Shown: in pieces, positions 17,234-26,170 of the stretch
How the letters are laid out: the number at the start of each line of letters is the position of its first letter
How positions within the stretch are numbered: position 1 is the first letter of the stretch
NCBI GenBank assembly: GCA_963782475.1
Contig: CAWAJW010000015.1
Coordinates: forward strand, 434,001-498,000
Length of the DNA stretch: 64,000 nucleotides
Reading direction: 5' to 3'
From: CAVQBP01 sp963782475
GTDB taxonomy: Bacteria > Bacteroidota > Ignavibacteria > Ignavibacteriales > Ignavibacteriaceae
Notes under the pieces: model-generated
What the model was told of the DNA's origin: nothing
What the model saw: the letters and a program-made list of their open reading frames with translations, nothing else
The model's database searches: none
Translations under genes and position numbers: made by a program

Positions 17234-20095
17234 TTAAGAAAAATAACTTTTTACTGCATCAGTTAAGTCGTTAAATATCATGAAAACTTTGTCCATTCTT
17301 GTAACATAGAACATCGAAGTTTCTTCCTGATCGCACCACACAATTTTTAAATCACCGCTAACTCCTCTTGCCTTTTTTAATGTACTTACAAGTACTCCCA
17401 GAATAGTTGAATCCACAAAATCACAATTGGCCATATTTACAACAATCTTATTATGCTTTTCATCAACCATCCTGCCCAAAAAATTGCGAAGAGGAGCCGC
17501 TATTTCAAGAGTGGCACGGGATATATTTATATCTATTACTGTAATTTCTCCATATTGAAGATGCTCAAAACTTCCATTCTCACTGAAAGTAGTAATCGAT
17601 TCAGACATAATCGGTTCACATTTCAATGTGGTATTTTCATTAATTACTATTTCTTTTCCATTATTTACAGATGAATTTTCTGATTCTAACTCTTTTTGAG
17701 CAGTTTCTTTTTCCTTTTTATCCTTTTCAATATCTTGTTCAACTGAAATAGTTTCTTTTATCAATTCCTGTTTTTTAGACGGTTCTGGTTTTTCGTCAAG
17801 GTTTTTTTCGTTTATTTCAGTTGGAGAAACTGGATGAGGAAATGATGATATCTTTGATTCAAGCTCTACTATTTTTTGAGCTTGATTTTCAACTATACTG
17901 GAAAGCTGTTCTTCAGTAAAAAATTTCTCTTTAAGTTGCTTTGATATCCTTTTAACTTCACCTTGTAAATCAATGATTTGTATATCCTTCTCTCTTTTTA
18001 TTGATTCCAAATCCTGAATTTTTTGATTAAGACCTTCTTTTTCCTTATTTAATTTTTCATTTGTTTTGCTTATTACCGAAAGATCCAAAGAGACTGCTGC
18101 CATTTCTGTCTTTAATTTCTGAACTTCAGAATCCTTAGAGGAATCATTCTTTATTTGGGTAATTATATTTTCAAGTTCGTTCAGCTTGTTTTCTTTTTCT
18201 TTTAGTTCATTTTCTTTTAATTCAAGAGAGGAATCAAATTTCTCCAATTCCGATACCATACGGGATTTTTGAGCCTCAATATCAGATGTGACCTTTTTAA
18301 GACCGTCTATTTCATGTTGAATTTCTCGAACTTGAATTTCCAGTTTCTGGTTTTTATCAGATAACTCTGAATTATCCGATTTAAAGTTCTCAATAAGTTG
18401 CAGTAATTTTTCTTTTTCTTCTGTTAAAGATTTGATATCATTTTGACCTGCATTAATTGCAACGTTAAGATCATCAATTGTTCTTTTATAATCAGATACG
18501 GATTGGTCAAAATTATTAATTTTATTTTCTTTTTCCTTAATTGAAATTTGTATATTCGTAAGTTCTTTTCGAACTTCTATTAAATGATTATTTAGTTCTA
18601 CATTTTCTTTCTCTTTTAACTCAATTAATTTACTCTTTTCCTTTACTTCATTTGAGAGTTCATTCAATTCTTTGTTTACACCAATTAATTGGGAGGCAAG
18701 CGCCGATATTTTTTCTTTCAATTTATTTTTCTTTTCGCTTGAATCATCATGAGATTTCTTAAATTCATTAAATTCAGTAGTTAATTTATTTATCTCTGCA
18801 TTTTTTTCCTCAATTTCTGTCTGCTTTTCAACTAATTTCCCATATAATTCGTCGACCTGGTTACTCAAACCGATTGTTGCTTCTTCTTTATGTAATATTT
18901 CCCCTTCATAATTTTTTATAGAGGCAGTTAATTCATCAATTTTAATATTTTGTTCATTAATAAGATTGCCCGATTCTTCATTTTCATTTTTAAGTTTTTC
19001 AATTTCATCTAATTGCTTTAACTGATTATTAATTATTGCGTCTTTTTCTTCTAATGTCTTACTAAGCTTTTCAAGTTCGTCTTTGATTTTTTCTGATTCT
19101 GAAATTATAGAATCTTTGGCTGACAATTCATTTTGAATATCATAAAGTGCCCGTTCTTTTTCAGATATTTCTTTTGTAAAATACTCAATGGTTTCCTGGA
19201 ATTCTTTTATTTTATTTTGCTGTTCATTAATTATTTCATTTTGATTTTCTATTTCACTTAACTTTTTCGATTGTTCCTCTATCAGATCATTTTTTTCTTT
19301 AATAGTAATAAAGAATTTCTCAAATTCTTCTTTATTTTTCTTTAGGCTGGAGTTTTGCTGTTCGATAAAAGAACTTTTGCTTAATAACTCATCACGCGTA
19401 TTATTTAAATTTAGTTCCTTCTCAGATAATTCACCGGTGAGATTATTAATCTTTTCTTCGAACAGTTTTAATTTATTTTTTTGTTCATTAATTATTTCGT
19501 TTTGGTTTTCAAATTCATTTAACTTTCCTGATTGATCTTCAATCAGATTGTCTTTTTCTTTAATAGCAGCATAAAGCTTCCCAATTTCATCTTCACTTTT
19601 CTTTAAATTCGAATTTTGCTGATCGATTAAAGAATTTTTGCTTAATAACTCATCTTGAGCACTAATTAAATTCCGTTCCTTCTCAGATGATTCATTCGAA
19701 AGACTAATAATCTTTTCCTCGAATTCTTTCAGCCGATTTTTTTGTTCATTAATTATTTCATTGTATTTTTTAATTTCATTTAACTTTCCTGATTGATCTT
19801 CAATCAGACTGTCTTTTTCTTTAATTGAATCATAGAGTTTCTCTATTTCATCTTCGCTTTTCTTTAGGTTTGAATTTAATTGATCGATTAAAGAGCTTTT
19901 ACTTAGAAATTCTTTCTTGATATTATTTAAATTTTGTTCTTTTTCTGATAATTCATTAGAAAGTAAGTTTATCTTTTCTTCCAGTTCTTCAATTATATTC
20001 TTTTGCCCTGAAATTGTGTCGTTTTGCCCTGAAATTGCGTTGTTTAACTTTTCCTTCTCTTCCAAAAAATTTAATTTTTCTTCTTCAAAAGCCAA
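17234..20095 (-). CDS. Giant coiled-coil protein with C-terminal STAS domain, second part
   Basis: The C-terminal part of a very long, charged coiled-coil protein. Residues 1-800 are almost pure heptad repeat rich in E, K, N, L and I, including four tandem 87-residue units. After a Pro/Ser/Glu-rich linker (~770-840) comes a STAS domain (~855-953) with NMANCDFVDSTILGVLVSTL, carrying the Asp-Ser signature of anti-sigma antagonists. The frame begins with TTG but is open upstream to about 20332, where it meets the frame of the gene at 20311-21984; loss of one A in ATTTTAAAGGCC rejoins them as SDKILKGQELIINEQ. The whole protein would be ~1,583 residues. No signal peptide, so probably cytoplasmic. 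Function unknown. Confidence 0.8.
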   Translation of the reverse strand: MAFEEEKLNFLEEKEKLNNAISGQNDTISGQKNIIEELEEKINLLSNELSEKEQNLNNIKKEFLSKSSLIDQLNSNLKKSEDEIEKLYDSIKEKDSLIEDQSGKLNEIKKYNEIINEQKNRLKEFEEKIISLSNESSEKERNLISAQDELLSKNSLIDQQNSNLKKSEDEIGKLYAAIKEKDNLIEDQSGKLNEFENQNEIINEQKNKLKLFEEKINNLTGELSEKELNLNNTRDELLSKSSFIEQQNSSLKKNKEEFEKFFITIKEKNDLIEEQSKKLSEIENQNEIINEQQNKIKEFQETIEYFTKEISEKERALYDIQNELSAKDSIISESEKIKDELEKLSKTLEEKDAIINNQLKQLDEIEKLKNENEESGNLINEQNIKIDELTASIKNYEGEILHKEEATIGLSNQVDELYGKLVEKQTEIEEKNAEINKLTTEFNEFKKSHDDSSEKKNKLKEKISALASQLIGVNKELNELSNEVKEKSKLIELKEKENVELNNHLIEVRKELTNIQISIKEKENKINNFDQSVSDYKRTIDDLNVAINAGQNDIKSLTEEKEKLLQLIENFKSDNSELSDKNQKLEIQVREIQHEIDGLKKVTSDIEAQKSRMVSELEKFDSSLELKENELKEKENKLNELENIITQIKNDSSKDSEVQKLKTEMAAVSLDLSVISKTNEKLNKEKEGLNQKIQDLESIKREKDIQIIDLQGEVKRISKQLKEKFFTEEQLSSIVENQAQKIVELESKISSFPHPVSPTEINEKNLDEKPEPSKKQELIKETISVEQDIEKDKKEKETAQKELESENSSVNNGKEIVINENTTLKCEPIMSESITTFSENGSFEHLQYGEITVIDINISRATLEIAAPLRNFLGRMVDEKHNKIVVNMANCDFVDSTILGVLVSTLKKARGVSGDLKIVWCDQEETSMFYVTRMDKVFMIFNDLTDAVKSYFS
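18980..20020 (-). repeat. Tandem ~261-base repeats encoding 87-residue coiled-coil units
   Basis: Four head-to-tail units in the coiled-coil gene: 19760-20020, 19499-19759, 19238-19498 (each exactly 261 bases) and a diverged 18980-19237. Units two to four open with EIINEQ, and the first three share KEKDSLIEDQSGKLNE-like ends. Spacing is exact between the first three, which points to recent duplication of a coiled-coil segment. Confidence 0.85.
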
Positions 20096-20310
20096 AATTA
20101 ATTTTTTGTGTTCGCTTATTTCAGTTTCCAGCTTATTTATTTTTTCAAGCGAATCTTTTTCATTATTCTTATAATAATTCTCTTTTACTTTTAGCCTTTC
20201 AATCAGTTCTATTTGCTTATTAATAATTTCATTTTTATCATGCTCTAATTCCTGGAGTTCAATTTCTCTTGATTTGTAATCTTCAATTTTTGTTTTTTGT
20301 TCATTAATTA

Positions 20311-21984
20311 TTAATTCCTGGCCTTTAAAATTTTATCGGATTCTTCTAATTTTTGAATTTTAGCAGATAAGTTTTTTTCAAGATCGCCAATTAAAGCCGA
20401 TTGTTCTTTAATCTTTTTTTGATATGTCGATTCAAGGTTTTTATAGTCATTAATAATATTTTCTTTATTTATCAGAGTCTCTTCCTTCTCTTTTAAGGAA
20501 GATTCTATTTTTTCTAATTTGATTTTATAGTTTTCTACATGAATTAGTAAATCATTAATTTCTTCAGTCTTCTTTATTTCTAAATATTTAGAATCTGAAA
20601 TTGCCTTTTCCAGTTTATCAATTTTCACATTTTGGCTTTTTATCAGATCATCTTTCGTTTTATCACGGAGAGCATACTTACTATTCAAATCTTTCAGCTT
20701 TGCTGCTTCACTAATATATTTGTCTATTTCTCTTTCATAATTTGAAATTTCAATTTTTGCATTAATGTTTTCTTTTTCTATAAGGCTTATTTTTTCATTT
20801 AAATGATTTATAGCTTTATTCTTCTCGGATTCAATTGTCTTTAATTCCGTAATGGTTCTATATAATCCTTTAATTTCCTCTTCATTATTCTTTAAAATAT
20901 TTTTATGTTCTTCAAATAATTTTTCCTGCTCTTTAAGTTTAAGAGTAAGCTCTTCTTCAAGGTTTTTAAAATATTCAATCTTTGTTTTAAGCTCATTAAC
21001 TATGTTATTTTTTTCTTCGGTAAGTTTAAAAAACCGGGAATCCAATAAATTGAATTTTTCGGATAATTCTTTTAATTGCGTTTCTTTTTCAGAATTGATT
21101 TTCTTTAATTCAATTTCCCTCTTTTTAATCTGATTTAGTAAATCGGTCTGGTCATCCAGAGCTTTCTGTCTTTTATTTATTTCATCATGGGCAAAGTTGA
21201 ATTTCTTGTCAAGGTCCGATAATTCGTTTTTCAGCTTATTTATTTCATCTTCATTAATTTCCTGTAATTGTACAAGTGCTTTCTCGCTTGATAAAAGATG
21301 AGAAATCTTAAGCTGGTTCTTCTTTATTATGTCATCTAATTCTTCTTCCTTTTTTCCTCGCGTTTTATAGTAATTAGCATTATTTATCTTTATCTCATTT
21401 TCCTTAATCAAAGAGTTTTTTATTTCTATCTCATTGTGTAAAGAACTTATTTTATCTTTCAGGATATTTATTTGATCAGTTAAACTTGAAATTTTGTCCT
21501 CGTATTCATTCTTAATTTTATTAAAGCCTTTTTCCCTGGAAGTTAAATTTTCAACATCATTGGACAAGTGGGCAATTTCTTTTTCATTTCCTTTTTTTAA
21601 ACCTTTATTATTGCCGTCTAATTGTTTTTCAATTTTATCTATTACCCTCTTTTTTTCATCTAATCTTAATTTATATGCATTCTCAGAAATTATTAATTTT
21701 TCTATTTGTTTATTTTGATTTTCAATTAATAAACTAAGATGGCGGCTGGAAGATTGGTAGTCCTTTAAATGAGTTGTTAACTGGGCAATTAATTCTTTTT
21801 GATTATTAAAATAATCCGTTTTTTCTAATTCGTTATCTTCTAATCTTGAAACAAGCTCATTATAGTCTGCTAATTTATTATTTAATTCTAAAATTATTGC
21901 ATCCTCTCTTGCTTCCTGCAGAGAGTTGTCGTCGTCGTAACTTGAACCATTGTTCGAATTATTTTTGATCATTTCGTTCATCAT
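20311..21984 (-). CDS. Giant coiled-coil protein, N-terminal part
   Basis: A 557-residue frame, nearly all predicted coiled coil, rich in Lys, Glu, Asn, Leu and Ile, with an Asn/Ser/Asp-rich N terminus (KNNSNNGSSYDDDNS). It has no signal peptide, membrane segment or enzyme motif. It ends KILKARN just where the downstream frame starts to make sense, and one missing base at about 20324-20332 would fuse the two into a single ~1,583-residue protein ending in a STAS domain. The start at 21984 is one of two adjacent ATGs; the ribosome binding site is weak. Alone it would be a hypothetical coiled-coil (SMC-like in composition only, no ATPase motifs). Confidence 0.75.
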   Translation of the reverse strand: MMNEMIKNNSNNGSSYDDDNSLQEAREDAIILELNNKLADYNELVSRLEDNELEKTDYFNNQKELIAQLTTHLKDYQSSSRHLSLLIENQNKQIEKLIISENAYKLRLDEKKRVIDKIEKQLDGNNKGLKKGNEKEIAHLSNDVENLTSREKGFNKIKNEYEDKISSLTDQINILKDKISSLHNEIEIKNSLIKENEIKINNANYYKTRGKKEEELDDIIKKNQLKISHLLSSEKALVQLQEINEDEINKLKNELSDLDKKFNFAHDEINKRQKALDDQTDLLNQIKKREIELKKINSEKETQLKELSEKFNLLDSRFFKLTEEKNNIVNELKTKIEYFKNLEEELTLKLKEQEKLFEEHKNILKNNEEEIKGLYRTITELKTIESEKNKAINHLNEKISLIEKENINAKIEISNYEREIDKYISEAAKLKDLNSKYALRDKTKDDLIKSQNVKIDKLEKAISDSKYLEIKKTEEINDLLIHVENYKIKLEKIESSLKEKEETLINKENIINDYKNLESTYQKKIKEQSALIGDLEKNLSAKIQKLEESDKILKARN

Positions 21985-22703
21985 TTTAAGATCCCTATTT
22001 TAATTCTATCTCTCAATCCGGTAAGCAGACTGTAAACTTACGGCTTATGATATGTTTACTATTAAAAATTAACCCGGATTTTTTAACTTATTTTAGCTCA
22101 ACAAGAATATTCCATTATATTTATTATCGGATTATTTCTTATTTGTTTTATTGCATTATTCAATTTTAACTCTTTTCCTATGTGGTTTGGAAATCTGAAG
22201 TGATGTTATAGAACATTTTATACATTTTTGACGGATTTTCATAAAAACGCATTAAGTTAATATGGAATTAAAATATATACGATATTTCCGCTTTTTTAGT
22301 AAATTATTCGAATATTTTATTGCCTTATGAAACTTTCAAATATTATGCCGCTATTTTATTAATTATACTTTGGTGCAAGTTATGGATTTCTCACTAAAAG
22401 AAGGTAATTTTGATAATAATTGGGCGTGTAAATGACTAAAGAGGTAGATTTATCTGTGCATTAGTTCGGAAATTAAAACCGGTCGATTAACCGCTAAGTC
22501 GCTGCATTAAAATAACTTATTATAACTTTCTAAAATCGGCATCTTCATAAATTTTTTACTGAATCAACCTGTCAAATCTTTAATACTTTTAATGTTTTTT
22601 GTTGCATTTAAAAAAATTACAGTTAAATTAATAGTCTAGTTATACTCTCTTCTTCCAAATTAGTTTTTTGAAAGTATTTTCATAAAACTTTGAAAGGGAA
22701 AAA
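21985..22703. other. Long divergent intergenic region
   Basis: About 720 AT-rich bases between the divergent coiled-coil and CBS genes. I found no convincing open frame, hairpin terminator, tRNA or repeat. Both promoters must lie here; TTACAG followed 18 bases later by TATACT at about 22618-22647 is a possible one for the CBS gene, but weak. Confidence 0.5.
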
Positions 22704-23153
22704 ATGGAAAGTGTTAAGCAAATTTTAGATAGAAAGGGATATGAAATTTATTCAATTCATCCTGAAGCTAAGGTTTATAAAGCATTGGAAATAATGGCAA
22801 GCAAGGGAGTAGGTGCTTTGCTTGTACTGGATGGAGAGAATGTATGCGGTATTTTTTCCGAAAGGGATTATGCAAGGAAAGTGGTATTGGAAGGGAAATC
22901 TTCAAAAGATTTGGCAGTAAAGTTAATAATGTCATCTAGAATTTATTATGTAACTCCCGAACAATCCGTAGATGATTGTATGACCCTAATGGTAAATAAA
23001 AGAATTAGGCATCTTCCAGTTATTAAAGATGATAAACTTTTAGGCGTAATTTCTATAGGTGATGTAGTGAAAGCGGTTATTGGGGAAAAAGAATTTATAA
23101 TTGATCAACTAGTTCATTATATAACCGGTACAGCATCCGTGGGAAAGGATTAA
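22704..23153 (+). CDS. Two-CBS-domain protein
   Basis: A 149-residue protein made of a pair of CBS domains (a Bateman module): residues ~10-65 (KVYKALEIMASKGVGALLVL then GIFSERDYARKV) and ~80-135 (SVDDCMTLMVNKRIRHLPVI then GVISIGDVVKAVI). Such stand-alone modules bind adenosine nucleotides or NAD and act as energy or redox sensors for partner proteins; the partner is not evident here. GAAAGGGAAAA precedes the ATG. The 3' end overlaps that of the convergent helicase gene by four bases. Confidence 0.92.
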   Translation: MESVKQILDRKGYEIYSIHPEAKVYKALEIMASKGVGALLVLDGENVCGIFSERDYARKVVLEGKSSKDLAVKLIMSSRIYYVTPEQSVDDCMTLMVNKRIRHLPVIKDDKLLGVISIGDVVKAVIGEKEFIIDQLVHYITGTASVGKD

Positions 23154-24682
23154 ATTAATCTGAAATCAATTAAATAATTTGTAAAAAGGTTTTTATTAAT
23201 TAATATTATTTTTTTCCTTAAATGGTAGGGAAGTTTTTCCTCAAGACCGTTAAAGTGTATAATAAAATTTTTGCCCAGGTTCTTATCATTTTGTAAGGCT
23301 TCAATATATTCTATAAGATTTTCTAAATCTACAGAATTAGAAGAGAACAAACATTTAGCAACCATTTTTATCTTACTGTTATTCTCAAACAACGTTCCTA
23401 TTATGTTTATTTCACCTTCATAATTACCTTTATTTAAAAATAGATTTTTAAAACCGAGCCGTGAAAAAAGTATTTCAGTTTTCTTGCTTAATTCATCAAG
23501 TGAAAGTTCATTAATCTTATTTTCAATAAGGTCATCTCCTTTATCCATTTCAATGGGAATTTCCCGGGAATTTTCTGAAGAAGTTCCGATTCCTAATACT
23601 TCAAGCCATTCCTCGAGGGAGATCATTTCATTTATTGACTCAACTGACAAAAATTCGATTATTTCTTTTCTTAATAGTCCCTTTGTAATCAAAAGGTTTT
23701 TAATTTTTTCTTCAACAGTATTTTTTGTAAAATAATTATAAACATTAATATTTTCGTCTAAAGGACGGGAAATATTTGCTTCTGCTTTCCAGATTGTAGC
23801 CGGATTCCACCACTGATCGAAGTGAACTATATACTGAACTTCGGGCAGGTTAATTCCTGAACGTGAAGATTTAATTCCATTTAAAAGTACATGAATTTTC
23901 TTATTTGTCTGGAATTTCTTTTTTGCTGTTTCCAATTCGTTTACAGACATTCCGGAATGAAGCATTACAAATTTTATTTTGTTGGAATTTAAAACTTGCT
24001 CTATTTTCTGAATGCCCATTTTATCATATTGAGAAAAAACAAGTATTTTCTTATCATTTTCAATAACGTCTTCAATTTGTTTTAGCAAATGTTCAGTCTT
24101 GGAACTCGAATTTTTTAATGAGGCAAAATTATAAATTTGTTTTAACTGGTGAAGTAAAGTAAATACATTTGATTGTATTATAAAAGGATTTCCATTTTGT
24201 AGAAGTTTTTTTATTCTTTCACGGCCAATTGAGAGAATATTTTCATATTCTGTTTTTTGCTCATCGTCTAGCTCATGCCATACATCTTGTCTAACCACGT
24301 CAGGTAATTCTCTATATGTTTCAGTTTTAGTTCGTCCTAACTTGATAATCGAATTATTTTTTGGAAAATTTAATTCTTTTTGAATTCTTTTTCCTATACT
24401 TAATTGATTGGAAAGAAACCATGTATAGTTTAAGGAGGGTCTTTTTAATTCTAGAAATTGTTTAAATAATTTTGGATTTGGAATTAGATTCTGAGCTTCA
24501 TCAAAAATAACACAATTAAAATTTTCAAGAGTTTTCCAAATTGAACTCTCCTCACTCAGGCAGTCAAAAAAGCTTTTATAGTCTGAAATTATTATATTCT
24601 TATTTTCTTTCCAGTTTATTTTATCTTCTTCATTTTCCCCTTTAATTATTGTAAAGGAAATTTCAGCTGAAAATTCATGCAA
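23150..24682 (-). CDS. SNF2-type helicase, C-terminal part with possible nuclease-like tail
   Basis: C-terminal part of a Swi2/Snf2 helicase-like ATPase: Walker B box VIFDEAQNL (residues 58-66), then a second RecA domain with KILVFSQYDKMGIQ, the GINLPEVQYIVHFD stretch and WWNPATIWKAEANISRPL at motif VI, where the usual QAxDRxHRxGQ is degenerate. Residues ~395-505 look like a worn Mrr/PD-(D/E)xK fold (LFSRLGFKNL, GEINIIG, IKMVAKC). The Walker A half lies in the preceding gene in the same frame; two adjacent stops (TAA TAG, 24755-24760) separate them, and the sequence between (IEYLIVSNPGDIGD) is helicase-like. The start given is an internal in-frame codon. Role in DNA repair or phage defence is possible. 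Confidence 0.75.
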   Translation of the reverse strand: MHEFSAEISFTIIKGENEEDKINWKENKNIIISDYKSFFDCLSEESSIWKTLENFNCVIFDEAQNLIPNPKLFKQFLELKRPSLNYTWFLSNQLSIGKRIQKELNFPKNNSIIKLGRTKTETYRELPDVVRQDVWHELDDEQKTEYENILSIGRERIKKLLQNGNPFIIQSNVFTLLHQLKQIYNFASLKNSSSKTEHLLKQIEDVIENDKKILVFSQYDKMGIQKIEQVLNSNKIKFVMLHSGMSVNELETAKKKFQTNKKIHVLLNGIKSSRSGINLPEVQYIVHFDQWWNPATIWKAEANISRPLDENINVYNYFTKNTVEEKIKNLLITKGLLRKEIIEFLSVESINEMISLEEWLEVLGIGTSSENSREIPIEMDKGDDLIENKINELSLDELSKKTEILFSRLGFKNLFLNKGNYEGEINIIGTLFENNSKIKMVAKCLFSSNSVDLENLIEYIEALQNDKNLGKNFIIHFNGLEEKLPYHLRKKIILINKNLFTNYLIDFRLI

Positions 24683-24757
24683 TTTACCGGCCCATCCTTC
24701 GTTAAAATTACTATCTCCGATATCACCTGGATTGGAAACAATTAAATATTCTATCTA

Positions 24758-26167
24758 TTACCCCGGTTTTAAAAGCGATTTTAAAGCTGAAATGGCCTGG
24801 TAGGTTTTTCCCAACCCGGATTCGTCGCAAAGAAGAGCAATTTTATTACTGGCTAAAAATTCTGCTCCTTCTCTTTGATAGTCATATAGGAAATCATCAT
24901 TTATTGTAATTTTATCCGGCTGAATAATCTCGGGTTTTAATATTTCAGAAATAATTTCCCCAAAAGAATCATCATTTAATACCTTTTCAATTTCATCTTT
25001 AATATCATTATTGGGGGAAATATTCTTCTCTTCAATTCCCTGCTCGGGATTTAAAATAATGCTTTCTCCACCCAACGGAATATCCCAGTTTTTGCATGAA
25101 TAATCTTTGAAGATTTCTTCGAAAGAATAGCCCAGTATAGAAGAATTATCCATTTGAAATAAATAAGGATAAGTTGAGTTATTATTTGTTATTAATGCTT
25201 CATTTGAAAATGAAATAGTTTTTTTGCTTTTATTTAGCTCATATGAATAAGTTGATATTTTAGGATTATCCGAATTTAATATTTTGATTCTTTTAATCTG
25301 AGGTTTATCATTTAAAAATTCTATCGGAACTATATTAGTTTTCTTTGAAGTTTCATCTTTGTCTAAAGCTTCAATTAGTTGATTAACATTAGGGATATCA
25401 AAATTTTTTATAGATGGTATTTCATTAAGAAATATAAAAACCGGCTGGATAGTATTATTTGAAATACTTCTTTCAAGAAATAATTGTTTCTCAAATAAGT
25501 CCTGGTTTAAAATATTTGCGTCTATATCTGTGTAATGATTTTTAGATGCGGGTTTGGAAATTTCAATTTTTATTTCGATGATTTTAGGATACGAAGAAAC
25601 AAGCGGAAGTTCTTTTAATTTTGTTTTGGTTGATTGAAAAACAATGGAAGTAGTTACTGTTTTTGATTTAAGTAAAGCGAACGATTCTTTAACTTCTTTT
25701 ATTAAATTAAGGTTAGATAAAGTAATTGGTTCCTTAATCTCTCTTATTAAATTTAGGTTGGATAACACAACTGGTTCTTTAATTTCTCTTATTGAATCAA
25801 GACCTTGTGATTTCTGGTTGTATGAGGATGAAAAAATAATTTTCCCGGAATCAGCATCGAATATCTTAACCTTTTTGGTAGAAGATTTACCCAATTTATA
25901 AAAAACTTTTATAGTTTTTTCTTTGGGAAGAGAAAATTGCTTCTTGCTTTTAAAGAGCTTTACTTTTTTAGTTTGAAAGTTGAATGAATTTGTTTCTGGT
26001 AAATTAAAAGATAAATTTGCTTTAAAATTGGAAAGTGAAGAAGTTATTTTACTAACTGTAAGCGATTCGGAATCAGGTTTCCTTAGCCATTTGCCCCACT
26101 CAAATTGTTCTGGAACATCAACACTATTAACTGATGCTGCAACCTTTTTCCGTATGATCTTGTACAT
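24758..26167 (-). CDS. SNF2-type helicase, N-terminal part with Walker A motif
   Basis: A 469-residue frame. Residues ~1-420 form a long region I cannot assign, with many beta-type segments and short internal repeats (REIKEPVVLSNLNLI and variants). The last 40 residues begin the helicase core: FLYDYQREGAEFLASNKIAL followed by CDESGLGKTYQAISALKSLL, with Walker A at 451-455. The frame then hits two stops. Dropping the stops or correcting two homopolymer lengths (GGGG and TTT) would restore a reading such as KPGVIDRILIVSNPG and a ~1,000-residue protein over 23150-26167. It starts three bases after the 178-residue gene ends, so the two are co-transcribed. Confidence 0.75.
   Translation of the reverse strand: MYKIIRKKVAASVNSVDVPEQFEWGKWLRKPDSESLTVSKITSSLSNFKANLSFNLPETNSFNFQTKKVKLFKSKKQFSLPKEKTIKVFYKLGKSSTKKVKIFDADSGKIIFSSSYNQKSQGLDSIREIKEPVVLSNLNLIREIKEPITLSNLNLIKEVKESFALLKSKTVTTSIVFQSTKTKLKELPLVSSYPKIIEIKIEISKPASKNHYTDIDANILNQDLFEKQLFLERSISNNTIQPVFIFLNEIPSIKNFDIPNVNQLIEALDKDETSKKTNIVPIEFLNDKPQIKRIKILNSDNPKISTYSYELNKSKKTISFSNEALITNNNSTYPYLFQMDNSSILGYSFEEIFKDYSCKNWDIPLGGESIILNPEQGIEEKNISPNNDIKDEIEKVLNDDSFGEIISEILKPEIIQPDKITINDDFLYDYQREGAEFLASNKIALLCDESGLGKTYQAISALKSLLKPG
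25683..25800 (-). repeat. 45-base tandem repeat inside the helicase-type gene
   Basis: Two full 45-base units (25701-25745, 25746-25790) plus flanking partial copies encode 15-residue units of the type REIKEPxxLSNLNLI. Length is a multiple of three, so the reading frame is kept. Confidence 0.7.
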
Positions 26168-26170
26168 TCA

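Noticed and set aside
19238..20020. Tandem repeats considered as a CRISPR-like or mobile repeat array
   Set aside because: Units are long, in frame, coding and diverged without unique spacers; they are protein repeats.
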